The notes under the pieces were generated by a model. That model made no database searches, was not told where the DNA came from, and saw nothing but the letters and a program-made list of their open reading frames with translations. Source: Nocardia acididurans (GTDB taxonomy: Bacteria; Actinomycetota; Actinomycetes; Mycobacteriales; Mycobacteriaceae). Taken from it: 64,000 bases of DNA. Shown piece after piece: positions 17,470 through 26,083 of the stretch. Where the stretch lies: assembly GCF_016741815.1 (NCBI RefSeq), contig NZ_JAERRJ010000012.1, positions 294,193-358,192 on the forward strand. The letters run 5' to 3'. Numbering within the stretch: the first letter of the stretch is position 1; each line of letters opens with the position of its first letter. The translations under genes were made by a program, and so were the position numbers.

Positions 17470-20061
17470 GTGGTGGATTTGCGTCCGGCGTATTTGTTGC
17501 CACGCGGTAACAAGAAGCTCACCCCCGCAGTGGGATTCATCCGGCCGCGCACTATTCGCGCGCGACTGCGGCGAATTCTGATCGTCTCGGTGGCATTGGT
17601 ACTGGGACTACTCGCGATCATCGTCTTTCAGGAATCGCAGCGGTACCGAGAAACCGGATCCACCGCGCACGCCGTCGAACTCGCCTTGGCCGCACAGGAT
17701 CTCGTGCACGAAATGCAGCGCGAGCGCGGACTCACCAACGGCCTGCTCGGCGGGGACAGCGCGCTGCGCCAAGCCGTCGCCGATCAGCGCCTCGCCACCG
17801 ACTTCGCGCTGCAGGCGCTCAACAGCACGCTCTCCGGCAATCCGCCCGGAGCCGAACAGGTGCGCGGCGCACTGGGCCAGTTCTCCGGCGTCACCGCCAA
17901 TCGCAGCGACGTCGACAACCGGCACGTGGACCGCGGCACCTCGTTCCAGTTCTATTCCAACGCCATCGGCGCGCTGAACCAGGCACGCCCCGGTCTGGAC
18001 AGCGCACAGGACACCGTGCTGTGGCGCGGACTGCAGGCGCTGCACGCACTCGGCGATGTCAAGGAGTACACCGCACAGGAACGCGGATTCCTCAACGGCG
18101 TCTTCGCCGCGGGCGGATTCGGCAGCGGAGAATATGTGCAGTTCCTCGATATCCGGGCCGCCAAACAAGCCGCCATCACCGCCTTCGAACGCGATGCCAC
18201 CTCGGGGCAGCGGTCCCAGCTGTACGCCGTCATGCGCACGGACGACTCGCTGCGCGCGGCCGAGGCCGAGGCCGTGGCCATCGGGTCGGTGCAGGGACCG
18301 CTGCTGGAACCGGTGAACGCGGCCGAATGGTGGCGGCAGATGACCTCCGTCATCGACTCCGAACGCGGCGTCCAGCGCGCCATCGGCGACCAGATCCGCG
18401 ACCGCGCCGGGGAACTGCGCTCCGACGCGGCCCTCAGCCTGGGCCGCTACGTGCTGGCGGCACTGCTCGCGGTGGGCGCGATGGTGGCGCTGCTGCGGTC
18501 GGCGGCGCGCGCCATCGTGCGACCGCTGGCCCGGCTCGCCGAAGAGGCCGACGAGGTCGCCTCGCACCGGCTGCCACGGCTCATCGCCACCTGGAACGAC
18601 AGCTCCACCAGCGATCCCGAACCGCCGGAACCGGTCCGCGCCGACGAGACCGCGGGCGAGGAGATCATCTCCGTGGCGCACGCGCTGGACCGGGTGCAGA
18701 CCACCGCCTTCGAACTCGCCTCCGCGCAGGCGCGGCTGCGGCGCAACACCAGCGAGTCCATGGCCAACCTGGCGCGGCGCAATCAGAACCTGGTGCGCCG
18801 CCAGCTCGGGCTCATCAGCGATTTCGAGCGCGAGGAGCTCGACCCGAACGCGCTGTCCAACCTGTTCGAACTCGACCACCTGGCCACGCGCATGCGCCGC
18901 AATGCCGAAAGCCTGCTGGTGCTCGTCGGGGAATCCAGCCCGCGGCGGTGGTCCACGCCGATCCCGTTGAACGACGTGATCCGCGCGGGCCTGTCCGAGG
19001 TCGACGACTACCGGCGCGTGGTCATGCGACGGGTCGACGAGGTCGCCATCGCCGGAGCACACGTCAGCGAGATCGCGCATATGCTCGCCGAACTCATCGA
19101 GAACGGATTGTCGTTCTCCCCACCGGATCTGGAAGTCGAGATCTACGGCCGCCGGCTCGGCTCGCGCTACATGCTCGCCGTCGTCGACCACGGTGTCGGC
19201 ATGCCGCCCGACCAGCTCGCCGTCGCCAACGCCCGGCTGCGCGGTGAAGCCGACTTCCTGGTCGCACCCACCCGATTCCTCGGCCACTACGTGGTCGGCC
19301 GGCTCGCCCAGCGGCTGAAAATCGAAGTGGAACTGACGGTCTCCCCCACCAGCGGCGTCGTAGCCCGCCTGCTGCTGCCCGCGACGCTGCTCGGCGACCA
19401 GCAGCAGCCACCCGCGTCCACCGCCACCGAGTCGAAACACGCTGCGGCGAAACCTGTTCCGGACCCGGTACCGGTCACGGCCGAGGAACCCCCGGCCGGG
19501 CGGCACCGCCCCGCCCACGCCGCTCCGCCGCCCGGCCCGGCGGTCGCCGCAAACCGTCCCGGTCACGGCAATGACACCAGCTCATGGCTTTTCGGCCCCG
19601 GCGCGGGCGCGTCCGTGGGCAGCGGCCTGGTCGACGGCCTGTACAGCGAACCGCCCGCGGCGAGCCCCGCCACCGTGAACGGGAACCACCGGGCCGTCCC
19701 GGCCGCACCCGACGGCCCCGCCGTGAAGCTCGTGCCGCTCGGCGATACGCCCCGCCCCGCCGGCGGCGCACCGCTTCCGGTGGGCGCGAACGCATCTCAC
19801 AGCGGTGCGAACAGCGCTGTTTCGGGAGGCGTCCCAGGCGTGCAACGCACACGAAACGGTCTCGTCAAGCGGACCCGCAAGACTGGCGGCACTGCGGGCG
19901 CCGGTCCGGGCGGCGCCCAGCCCGCCGCGGCGGTCAACCGGCCGGTAGCGCCACTCGCCGATCGGTCTCCGGAGGAAGTGCGCAGCATGCTGGCCGGATT
20001 CCGGGCCGGACATCAGCGCGGTGAGAACGGCGAGCCCACCAAGCCCGGATCGAAGGCATAG
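17470..20061 (+). CDS. Conservon sensor histidine kinase with nitrate/nitrite-sensing (NIT) domain (CvnA-like)
   Basis: An 863-aa membrane protein. A transmembrane helix near residue 40 (ILIVSVALVLGLLAIIVF) precedes an extracellular NIT domain (about 60-310) with the family pattern LVHEMQRERGLTNGLL and KEYTAQERGFLNGVFA. A second helix (RYVLAALLAVGAMVALL), a HAMP-like linker, a four-helix dimerisation segment (SMANLARRNQNLVRRQL) and an ATPase domain (HMLAELIENGLSFSPP, VVDHGVGMPPDQL) follow. The last 240 residues are a Pro/Ala-rich disordered tail. It is the first of four genes in the order kinase, roadblock, DUF742, GTPase, which is the conservon arrangement. Confidence 0.92.
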   Translation: MVDLRPAYLLPRGNKKLTPAVGFIRPRTIRARLRRILIVSVALVLGLLAIIVFQESQRYRETGSTAHAVELALAAQDLVHEMQRERGLTNGLLGGDSALRQAVADQRLATDFALQALNSTLSGNPPGAEQVRGALGQFSGVTANRSDVDNRHVDRGTSFQFYSNAIGALNQARPGLDSAQDTVLWRGLQALHALGDVKEYTAQERGFLNGVFAAGGFGSGEYVQFLDIRAAKQAAITAFERDATSGQRSQLYAVMRTDDSLRAAEAEAVAIGSVQGPLLEPVNAAEWWRQMTSVIDSERGVQRAIGDQIRDRAGELRSDAALSLGRYVLAALLAVGAMVALLRSAARAIVRPLARLAEEADEVASHRLPRLIATWNDSSTSDPEPPEPVRADETAGEEIISVAHALDRVQTTAFELASAQARLRRNTSESMANLARRNQNLVRRQLGLISDFEREELDPNALSNLFELDHLATRMRRNAESLLVLVGESSPRRWSTPIPLNDVIRAGLSEVDDYRRVVMRRVDEVAIAGAHVSEIAHMLAELIENGLSFSPPDLEVEIYGRRLGSRYMLAVVDHGVGMPPDQLAVANARLRGEADFLVAPTRFLGHYVVGRLAQRLKIEVELTVSPTSGVVARLLLPATLLGDQQQPPASTATESKHAAAKPVPDPVPVTAEEPPAGRHRPAHAAPPPGPAVAANRPGHGNDTSSWLFGPGAGASVGSGLVDGLYSEPPAASPATVNGNHRAVPAAPDGPAVKLVPLGDTPRPAGGAPLPVGANASHSGANSAVSGGVPGVQRTRNGLVKRTRKTGGTAGAGPGGAQPAAAVNRPVAPLADRSPEEVRSMLAGFRAGHQRGENGEPTKPGSKA

Positions 20062-20072
20062 GAGAACCACTG

Positions 20073-20501
20073 GTGACCACCCACTACACCGATACCGACC
20101 CGCACACCTTCAACTGGCTGGTGGCCGACTTCGTCCGCAGCACCGACGGCGTGCGCGATGCCGTGGCCGTCTCCTCCGACGGGCTGCTCATGGCCATGTC
20201 CGAGGGCCTGGACCGCACCGCCGCCGATCGGCTCGCCGCCATCGTGTCCGGGCTGACCAGCCTGGGCCGGAGCGCTTCGCGCAGTTACGCTTTCGACGGC
20301 CTCAAGCTCATCATGATCGAGATGGGGCGCGGATTCCTGCTCGTCTCGTCCATGACCAACGGCAGCTGTATCGGCGTCATCGCCGACAGTCACGCCGATG
20401 TCGGCCTGGTCGGATACCAGATGGCCGTGCTCGCCGAGCGCGCCGGCGCGCTGCTCACCCCGGCGCTGATCTCCGAATTGCGAGAGTCCTTGAGCCGATG
20501 A
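20073..20501 (+). CDS. Roadblock/LC7 domain protein (CvnB-like)
   Basis: The 142-aa protein begins with a GTG after GGAGAACCACTG. It is a single Roadblock/LC7 fold (FNWLVADFVRSTDGVRDAVA, GLLMAMSEGLD, GFLLVSSMTNGSCIGVIADS). Such proteins act as GTPase regulators in the conservon complex at the membrane. Its stop overlaps the DUF742 gene (ATGA). It is 11 bp after the kinase gene, so it is certainly in the same operon. Confidence 0.92.
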   Translation: MTTHYTDTDPHTFNWLVADFVRSTDGVRDAVAVSSDGLLMAMSEGLDRTAADRLAAIVSGLTSLGRSASRSYAFDGLKLIMIEMGRGFLLVSSMTNGSCIGVIADSHADVGLVGYQMAVLAERAGALLTPALISELRESLSR

Positions 20502-20971
20502 GTGATTCGCCACGTCTACCGGATCCCCGCATGATCGCTCCACCGCGGACCGAGAACTGGGGACCCGCACCGCAATCTCCGGATCGACATCGGCCCTACC
20601 TCGCACCGGCTCGCCAGGCCGCCGAATCCCAGTTCGGCCCAGCGGAATTCGATGAGCAGGTGGTCCGCCCCTTCATGGTGACCGCGGGCCGCACCACGCC
20701 GCTCATCGACGGGCTGCGCATCGAAACTCTGGTCCGCGCCACCCCCGCCGCCCTCTCTGCGCCACTTCGTTTCGAACTGGAACGCGTGGTACGACTGTGT
20801 CAGCAACCGCATTCCATCGCTGAAATCGGTGCGGCCCTGCGCATTCCGGTCGGCGTGGCGCGGGTGCTGGTGAGCGATCTGGTGACCGCGAGCCATGCCT
20901 CGGTCAGCCGGGCCGACGAACTGTCGACCGCCGCACTCGAAAGGATCCGGGACCTTGTTCGGGCACTCTGA
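20498..20971 (+). CDS. DUF742 domain protein (CvnC-like)
   Basis: The 157-aa protein has a disordered Pro-rich N-terminus and the DUF742 core from about residue 60: VRPFMVTAGRTTP, RFELERVVRLCQQPHSIAEI, GVARVLVSDLVTA. The core is a winged-helix-like fold. It starts at the ATG overlapping the roadblock stop and overlaps the GTPase start by 17 nt. In conservons this protein links the roadblock subunit and GTPase; its molecular activity is not settled. Confidence 0.9.
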   Translation: MSDSPRLPDPRMIAPPRTENWGPAPQSPDRHRPYLAPARQAAESQFGPAEFDEQVVRPFMVTAGRTTPLIDGLRIETLVRATPAALSAPLRFELERVVRLCQQPHSIAEIGAALRIPVGVARVLVSDLVTASHASVSRADELSTAALERIRDLVRAL

Positions 20972-21554
20972 GAACCCCGCCCCCGCCGCCCCCCTCGCCT
21001 CCTCGGTCAAAGTGGTGGTCAGCGGCGGATTCGGCGTCGGCAAGACCACCTTCATCGGCGCCATCTCCGAAATCGAACCGCTCGCCACCGAGGCCGCCAT
21101 GACCGAGATCTCGGTCGGCGTCGACAATCCGGGGCTGGCCAGTGGAAAGACCACCACCACCGTGGCCCTCGACTTCGGCCGCATCACCCTCGACGCGAGC
21201 CTGGTGCTCTACCTGTTCGGCACGCCCGGCCAGGAACGCTTCGAATTCCTGTGGGAGGACCTGCTCGACGGCGCGCTCGGCGGCGTGATCATGGTCGACA
21301 CCAGCCGCGTCGAGGACTGCTATCCCGTACTCGACTACTTCGAACAGCGGCGCACGCCATTCGTGGTGGCGGTCAACCGATTCGACACCGCGCCCGGCTT
21401 CGACCTCGAGGAGGTCCGCGAAGCCCTGGATATCGGCCCCGGCATCCATCTCATGGATTGCGATGCGCGCGACCGGGAATCGGTCAAGCTCGTACTCGTC
21501 GCGCTCTTGGAACAGATTCTGATCGCCCGCCGCTCCCCCGCGCTGGTGGGCTGA
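20955..21554 (+). CDS. Conservon small GTPase (CvnD-like)
   Basis: A 199-aa Ras-like GTPase starting at a TTG with AAAGGA upstream, inside the end of the DUF742 gene. It shows G1 GGFGVGKTT, the TPGQERF G3 motif and the NRFD variant of the G4 NKxD motif. A cytochrome P450 gene often follows in conservons; here a terminator and convergent genes follow, so this is a four-gene version. The system probably relays an extracellular cue from the NIT kinase. Confidence 0.92.
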   Translation: MFGHSENPAPAAPLASSVKVVVSGGFGVGKTTFIGAISEIEPLATEAAMTEISVGVDNPGLASGKTTTTVALDFGRITLDASLVLYLFGTPGQERFEFLWEDLLDGALGGVIMVDTSRVEDCYPVLDYFEQRRTPFVVAVNRFDTAPGFDLEEVREALDIGPGIHLMDCDARDRESVKLVLVALLEQILIARRSPALVG

Positions 21555-21565
21555 ATCGAGACCAG

Positions 21566-21596
21566 AACACCCCGGGTGCGCCGCACCCGGGGTGTT
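21566..21596. terminator. Bidirectional terminator after the conservon
   Basis: Perfect 15-bp stem (AACACCCCGGGTGCG / CGCACCCGGGGTGTT) separated by a single base, 11 bp after the GTPase stop and 28 bp past the stop of the convergent 44-aa peptide gene. It can end transcription from both sides. Confidence 0.85.
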
Positions 21597-21624
21597 GCCC
21601 GAAAACCCTTCGTATGAGGGAGAT

Positions 21625-21759
21625 TTAGCCGAACGAGCCGGTCCACAGGGTGTTGAGAAGACCACCCAGCGCCGCGCTGCCGGTGTTCACCACACCGCCG
21701 AGGGCCGCACTACCGGTATCGAAGGCAACCTGCGCAGAACCGAAAATAAGCGGGATCAT
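21625..21759 (-). CDS. 44-aa hydrophobic repeat peptide
   Basis: This gene is short and easily missed. The ATG has a good ribosome binding site (AGAGAGGT, 6 nt upstream). The peptide starts MIPLIFGSAQVAF and contains two nearly identical 12-residue units (TGSAALGGVVNT, TGSAALGGLLNT) followed by LWTGSFG. It has no charged residue except one Asp and looks like a membrane-inserting amphipathic or glycine-zipper helix. It lies alone, convergent with the conservon and insulated by a terminator. Small porin-like or antimicrobial peptides are possible; I cannot assign a function. Confidence 0.6.
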   Translation of the reverse strand: MIPLIFGSAQVAFDTGSAALGGVVNTGSAALGGLLNTLWTGSFG

Positions 21760-21915
21760 TTTTCAACCTCTCTGTTGGGAGCCGCCGTGGCCGGGATCTC
21801 CGATCGGCGACGAGACCCACACTGCAGGGGCTGCCTGAAGAAGCCCTTGCCAGTAGCTGAGAGGTTGCTTAGACACGATGTGGTCCCGCACACCACCATT
21901 CGGTCTTGCTATGAC

Positions 21916-22236
21916 CTAGCGGGGCGCGTGTCCTTCGGCCGAATACAGGCTCACTTCGCCGTCCTCGCCGAGAAAGGCGTTGACCAGCATCGTTCCGCTG
22001 GAACGTAATTCGTCGGGGCTCGGAGCCTCGGTCGTGATGGAAATCTGGGGCACCGCGGCCCAGTTGACGACATACCGTTCGGGCGGACCGCTGTCGGTCG
22101 AGAGGTGCGCCAACCTGAACACCGACACGCTCCGGCGAACAATCAGGTTTCGCACGACTTCCGCGATTCGCTCCGGGTCTTCCAGAGCGAACATGAAACC
22201 GAAGCGCAACTCCGGCGAGGATGCGTATGCGGGCAC
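21916..22236 (-). CDS. Hypothetical protein, 106 aa
   Basis: I recognise no family. The frame reads as a compact alpha/beta protein: FGFMFALEDPERIAEVVRNL, RRSVSVFRLAHLSTD, VVNWAAVPQISI, DELRSSGTMLVNAFLGEDGE. The GTG start has only a weak ribosome binding site. It may share a promoter region with the 44-aa peptide gene 156 bp downstream on the same strand. Normal residue composition argues for a real protein. The 452 bp to the next gene holds a promoter-like TATAAC near 22426 and one hairpin. Confidence 0.5.
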   Translation of the reverse strand: MPAYASSPELRFGFMFALEDPERIAEVVRNLIVRRSVSVFRLAHLSTDSGPPERYVVNWAAVPQISITTEAPSPDELRSSGTMLVNAFLGEDGEVSLYSAEGHAPR

Positions 22237-22612
22237 GAATACCGAGGCTAACGGACCGCAGCGCGTGTCGGCCCCGGCGCGCCGGACCGATTGCTATTCA
22301 TAAGCCTCAGTAATCGGATTCATGACCGATCCGGCACAGCCGGGCGGCGTACCCGTCTGCGACAGCCCCTCACAGGTGTCGATCCGCCTCGAACCGCACC
22401 CCCCACGTGACCGTACTGTAATGGTGTATAACGATTTTCCGGCAGCTTCCCCGATCACGCGCCGGATGGTTGCGCCCGTTCGACTATCGCGCTTTCCTGA
22501 ATATGTCCCGTATTTCGGACAGTCTCCCATCGCATCGTCGCGAAAATTTCCCGGTTTTTCACCGTGCCGTTCGTGGTGGGCTGTGTCGTTCCGACAGGCG
22601 GGACTGCGCCGA

Positions 22613-22648
22613 GGCCGAGGGGAGCCCCTCCCCGAAACCCCCTCGGCC
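22613..22648. promoter_or_regulatory. Leader hairpin upstream of the DUF4254 gene
   Basis: A perfect 10-bp stem (GGCCGAGGGG / CCCCTCGGCC) with a 16-nt loop ends about 40 bp before the ATG at 22689. It lacks a T-run. It could be a transcript-leader structure or a terminator. Nothing else in 22237-22688 can be named with support. Confidence 0.4.
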
Positions 22649-22688
22649 CTGGCGCATCCAAAACTGTGGACCGCACAAGGGTGGGAAT

Positions 22689-23276
22689 ATGGCAACCGAC
22701 TACACCGGAGCGGGATTCGGGGCCGAACTCCCATCGCCGTCAACGTTGCTGCGCGCCTTCCGGGATCCCGTCACCATCGAACGTCGCGATCGCGACGTCC
22801 TCGACTCCGCACACGAACTGGCCGGCTGCCACGAGCGCCGGCGCAACGCACTGGCCGCGGCGCACGCCGCCGACGCCACCCCGCAGGCGGTGGTGGAGTG
22901 CGGGCACACCGTGGAGGCCATCGACGAGCGACGAACGGAACTTATTGCGCGCATTGACGATTGGGTGGCGGGGAACATTCCGCATCACCGCAATGGGGCA
23001 TCCCTGCACACCGAGACACTCGGGGCGGTCATCGACCGGATGGCGGCGAAATGGGTTGCCGCGCAGGAGGCACTGGGTGGTCCCACACCTCCCGCGCGGA
23101 CTGCTTCGAAAAGCACCGACGGGCGGGCCTGGCGGCGCGGAGTCTCCGCGGCGCAGCGGCACATCGTGGACAGCGAGGCGCACCTGCAGTGGTATCGCCT
23201 CGCCGAACTCGCTGACGGCTATCGGGATCTGATCACCGAGGTGGCGCAGCACCGACGGCGACTGCCCACCTGGTAG
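22689..23276 (+). CDS. DUF4254 domain-containing protein
   Basis: The 195-aa protein has the DUF4254 pattern as I know it: an all-helical fold with LHTETLGAVIDRMAAKWVAA, GRAWRRGVSAAQR and YRLAELADGYRDLI. The family is common and uncharacterised in Nocardia and its relatives. The start is the ATG in GTGGGAATATGGCA; open sequence upstream to 22470 lacks the family pattern. It is convergent with the 113-aa protein gene at 23278, with essentially no gap. Confidence 0.65.
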   Translation: MATDYTGAGFGAELPSPSTLLRAFRDPVTIERRDRDVLDSAHELAGCHERRRNALAAAHAADATPQAVVECGHTVEAIDERRTELIARIDDWVAGNIPHHRNGASLHTETLGAVIDRMAAKWVAAQEALGGPTPPARTASKSTDGRAWRRGVSAAQRHIVDSEAHLQWYRLAELADGYRDLITEVAQHRRRLPTW

Positions 23277-23277
23277 C

Positions 23278-23619
23278 TCAGGACTCGCGAGGGTAGACGA
23301 CCTCGGCGTCGATGACGTCGCCATCTGTCGTCGCCTTCGGGGCCGGATCCGGTTGCGGGGCAACGGGTTCCGGAGCCTCGTCGAAGTCGTCGTCAGCGAA
23401 GTCACCGGCCGGGTCGTCGGCGCGCTGGGCGGCGGCGTCCTTGGCGGCGGCCGCGGCGGCCTCACGCATTTCGATGGCGTCGGTGATCCAGTCGCCGATC
23501 TCACGGGTCACCTCGGCCACCGTGCCGGTGATGATGGTCGCGATATTTCCGACGTGCCGGGCGCCCGACGACGTCAATTCCTGAATCAGATCCTTGTTGC
23601 TTTCGAATTTCCCGATCAT
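23278..23619 (-). CDS. Conserved hypothetical protein, 113 aa, downstream of the desaturase gene
   Basis: The N-terminal half is a helical segment (NKDLIQELTSSGARHVGNIATIITGTVAEVTR) and the C-terminal half is acidic, Pro/Ala-rich and probably disordered. The ATG directly follows the TGA of the desaturase gene (TGAATG), so it is translationally coupled to it. Small proteins in this position are found beside desA3-like genes in several mycolic-acid bacteria by my recollection, but I cannot name a role. A partner or stabiliser of the membrane enzyme is possible. Confidence 0.65.
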   Translation of the reverse strand: MIGKFESNKDLIQELTSSGARHVGNIATIITGTVAEVTREIGDWITDAIEMREAAAAAAKDAAAQRADDPAGDFADDDFDEAPEPVAPQPDPAPKATTDGDVIDAEVVYPRES

Positions 23620-24768
23620 TCACACGCCCACTTCACTCGGCTGCCCCCGGCGCATCACGATAACACCGGCCTGGGGGCCATTCTTCACGAGGAACGGGGG
23701 CAGGGCCAGTTTGAACAGCTTTGCCCACACCGAGGCGATCTGCTTGGAGAAACGTCCCGTGTTGTACGGCAGTCCGTGCTTTTCACACAGCGCCTTCACC
23801 TCGGGCGCGATTTCCGGGTACCGGTTCGCCGGCAGATCCGGGAACAGGTGGTGCTCGATCTGATGCGACAGGTTGCCGGACATGACGTGGAAGAGCTTGC
23901 CGCCGGTGATGTTCGCCGACCCCAGCATCTGGCGGACGTACCACTCGCCCTGGGTCTCCTCGGCCGTCTCATCCTTGGTGAACGTCTGTACGCCGGTCGG
24001 GAAGTGACCACAGAAGATGATCGAGTACGCCCAGATGTTCCGCACCACGTTGGCGGTGAAGTTGGCGGCCAGGGTGGACAGGAACAGCGGGCCCGTCAGC
24101 GCCGGGAACACCACGTAATCCTTGAGCACCTGCCGGCCCGACTTGCGGATCTGCCCCTTGAGCAGCGCTTTCACCTCGGACCACTTGCGCTTGCCCTGGA
24201 TGATGTTGTCGACCTCGAGGTCGTGCAGCATCACGCCCCACTCGAACAGCAGCATCAGCAGGGTCGCGTACACCGGGTTGCCCAGGTAGTACGGATTCCA
24301 CTTCTGGCCCTCGTCGATGCGCAGCACGCCGTAACCGATGTCGCGGTCCATGTCGTGGATGTTGGTGTAGGTGTGGTGCATGTAGTTGTGCGAGTGCTTC
24401 CACTGATCACCCGGGCAGACGTTGTCCCACTCGAACGCCCGCGAGTTCAGGCCCGGCTCCCGCATCCAGTCCCACTGGCCGTGCATGACATTGTGGCCGA
24501 TCTCCATATTGTCGAGGATCTTGGAGACGCTCAGCGCGGCCACGCCGGCCAGCCAGAACGGCGGCAGGAAGCCGAGATACAGCAGGCCGCGGCCCGCGAT
24601 CTCGAAGCCGCGCTGCGCCTTGATCACCGAGTAGATGTATTCGCGGTCGCGGTCGCCGAGGTCGGCGGTGATGCGGGCGCGCAGGGCGTCGAGTTCGCGG
24701 CCGATCTCCTCGACCTGCTCGACGGACAGGACCAAGGGGCCCTCGGTGGTTTCGGTCAGAATCGCCAT
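23620..24768 (-). CDS. Membrane fatty acyl desaturase (DesA3-like)
   Basis: A 382-aa integral membrane di-iron desaturase with the three histidine boxes: HNVMH (92-96), HSHNYMHH (125-132) and HQIEHH (302-307). Four hydrophobic segments lie around them (for example FLPPFWLAGVAALSV). It resembles M. tuberculosis DesA3, a stearoyl-CoA delta-9 desaturase that makes oleate. The upstream gene on the same strand encodes the matching oxidoreductase, 35 bp away, and a coupled small gene follows. The divergent TetR is its likely regulator. Confidence 0.92.
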   Translation of the reverse strand: MAILTETTEGPLVLSVEQVEEIGRELDALRARITADLGDRDREYIYSVIKAQRGFEIAGRGLLYLGFLPPFWLAGVAALSVSKILDNMEIGHNVMHGQWDWMREPGLNSRAFEWDNVCPGDQWKHSHNYMHHTYTNIHDMDRDIGYGVLRIDEGQKWNPYYLGNPVYATLLMLLFEWGVMLHDLEVDNIIQGKRKWSEVKALLKGQIRKSGRQVLKDYVVFPALTGPLFLSTLAANFTANVVRNIWAYSIIFCGHFPTGVQTFTKDETAEETQGEWYVRQMLGSANITGGKLFHVMSGNLSHQIEHHLFPDLPANRYPEIAPEVKALCEKHGLPYNTGRFSKQIASVWAKLFKLALPPFLVKNGPQAGVIVMRRGQPSEVGV

Positions 24769-24803
24769 GATGATTCCCTCCTGAGTTCAGCTTGGCGAGT
24801 GGT

Positions 24804-25871
24804 TCAGATCGCGATGTCGACGTCGCCGACGGCCGCGTTGATGCAGAGCTGGATGGGCTGATCCGGATCGCTGTCCAGCTCGCCGGTGCGCAGGTTGCGG
24901 GTGCAGCCGCTGCGCTTGACGGCCGTGCAGGAGAAGCAGATCCCCATGCGGCAGCCGTATTCGGGTGTGAGACCGGCGGATTCGGCCTGCTCGAGCAGGG
25001 TCGCGCCGGTGTTGTCGGTGGTGACGGCACTGTCGGAGAAGGTGATCTCGCCTTCGGCGCTCGCCGGGTCGACGGGCGCGACGGCGAGGGTGAACTCCTC
25101 CATGTGCAGCCGGTCGGACAGGTTCTCGGCCTCGTAGACGGTGCGGACGGCCTTCATCAGCCCGCCCGGACCGCACAGGAAGGTCTGCGCCTGCGCGAAC
25201 CAGGGCGCGAGGCTCTCCAGCTCGTCGTACCCGAAGTTCGGATCGCGCTGCAGCTCCGGGTAGCGGAACTCCACCCGGAAGTTGCTGTGCTGCATGGCGA
25301 TCGCCTCCAGTTCGGTGCGATGCGGCACCCATTCCGGAGAACGGTTGTAATGCAGGAACAGCACCTGCCCCCGGTAGCCCTCGTTGGCGAGCGTGCGCAG
25401 CATGGACAGCACCGGCGTGATGCCGGAGCCGCCGCTGATCAGCACGATGCGGTCGGGCCGATGCTCGGGCAGGTGGAAGACCCCGGCGGCAGGAGTCAGG
25501 TCCACCACCATGCCCGGCACCGCCTCCTCGTTGAGGTACTGGGATACCAGACCGCCGGGATGCGCCTTGATCGTGAGTTCGATGTGGCGATCCCGGCGGC
25601 CCTGCGCGTGCACCGGTGAATAGCAGCGGGTGTGGCGCACGCCGTCGATGACCACGCCGATCTGCACGTATTGGCCGGCCAGGTGCTCGGCCGCGCCCTT
25701 GCGGTTCGGGCGCAGCGTCAGTGTCACCGAGCCGACGGCGCTGCGGCGCACGTGCGTGATCTCGGCGCGCAGCGCGCGCACGGTCAGGGTGGGGCTGATC
25801 AGCTCCAGGTAGCGGTCGAGCGGATGCGGGGTGGTCAGGGTCTTGGACACCAGATCTGCGAGTCCAGCCAT
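24804..25871 (-). CDS. Ferredoxin reductase / 2Fe-2S oxidoreductase, electron donor to the desaturase
   Basis: The 355-aa protein has an FAD-binding domain (RCYSPVHA), an NAD(P)H-binding domain (LISGGSGITPVLSMLRTL, LCGPGGLM) and a C-terminal plant-type 2Fe-2S domain with Cys spacing CRMGICFSC then a distant CINA. It corresponds to the Rv3230c-type partner of DesA3. The same-strand order reductase then desaturase, with a divergent TetR gene, is as in mycobacteria. It passes electrons from NADPH to the desaturase. Confidence 0.92.
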   Translation of the reverse strand: MAGLADLVSKTLTTPHPLDRYLELISPTLTVRALRAEITHVRRSAVGSVTLTLRPNRKGAAEHLAGQYVQIGVVIDGVRHTRCYSPVHAQGRRDRHIELTIKAHPGGLVSQYLNEEAVPGMVVDLTPAAGVFHLPEHRPDRIVLISGGSGITPVLSMLRTLANEGYRGQVLFLHYNRSPEWVPHRTELEAIAMQHSNFRVEFRYPELQRDPNFGYDELESLAPWFAQAQTFLCGPGGLMKAVRTVYEAENLSDRLHMEEFTLAVAPVDPASAEGEITFSDSAVTTDNTGATLLEQAESAGLTPEYGCRMGICFSCTAVKRSGCTRNLRTGELDSDPDQPIQLCINAAVGDVDIAI

Positions 25872-25950
25872 GGGGGCCTCCTGTCACGTCGCCGGGCTGT
25901 CGGCGACGCCCTCTCTGCGGTGCTCCGTTCCGATTCCGCCACTGTGCGAA

Positions 25951-25983
25951 ATCTCATTTCGGTGCACATCTGTACACTGAGAT
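25951..25983. promoter_or_regulatory. Candidate TetR operator in the desaturase/TetR divergent region
   Basis: In the 212-bp region between the reductase and TetR genes there is a nested pair of inverted repeats: outer arms ATCTCA and TGAGAT, inner arms GTGCAC and GTACAC. The two pairs do not share an exact centre, which may mean two overlapping half-sites. A further palindrome (GCTCAT-CGAG-ATGAGC, 26074-26089) overlaps the TetR start codon. Autoregulation plus control of the desaturase operon is the natural reading. Confidence 0.5.
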
Positions 25984-26083
25984 AGTCTGCCGGGAGTAAC
26001 CCCTCCAGTTCAACCAGCAGGTCGTGTGACCCACACGACATCTCACGAAGGGCCGGAATGTGAACGGATGTATGCTCATCGAG

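Noticed and set aside
17608..19566. A 652-codon minus-strand open frame opposite the conservon sensor gene
   Set aside because: Antisense shadow of the NIT kinase. Composition and absence of motifs argue against coding.
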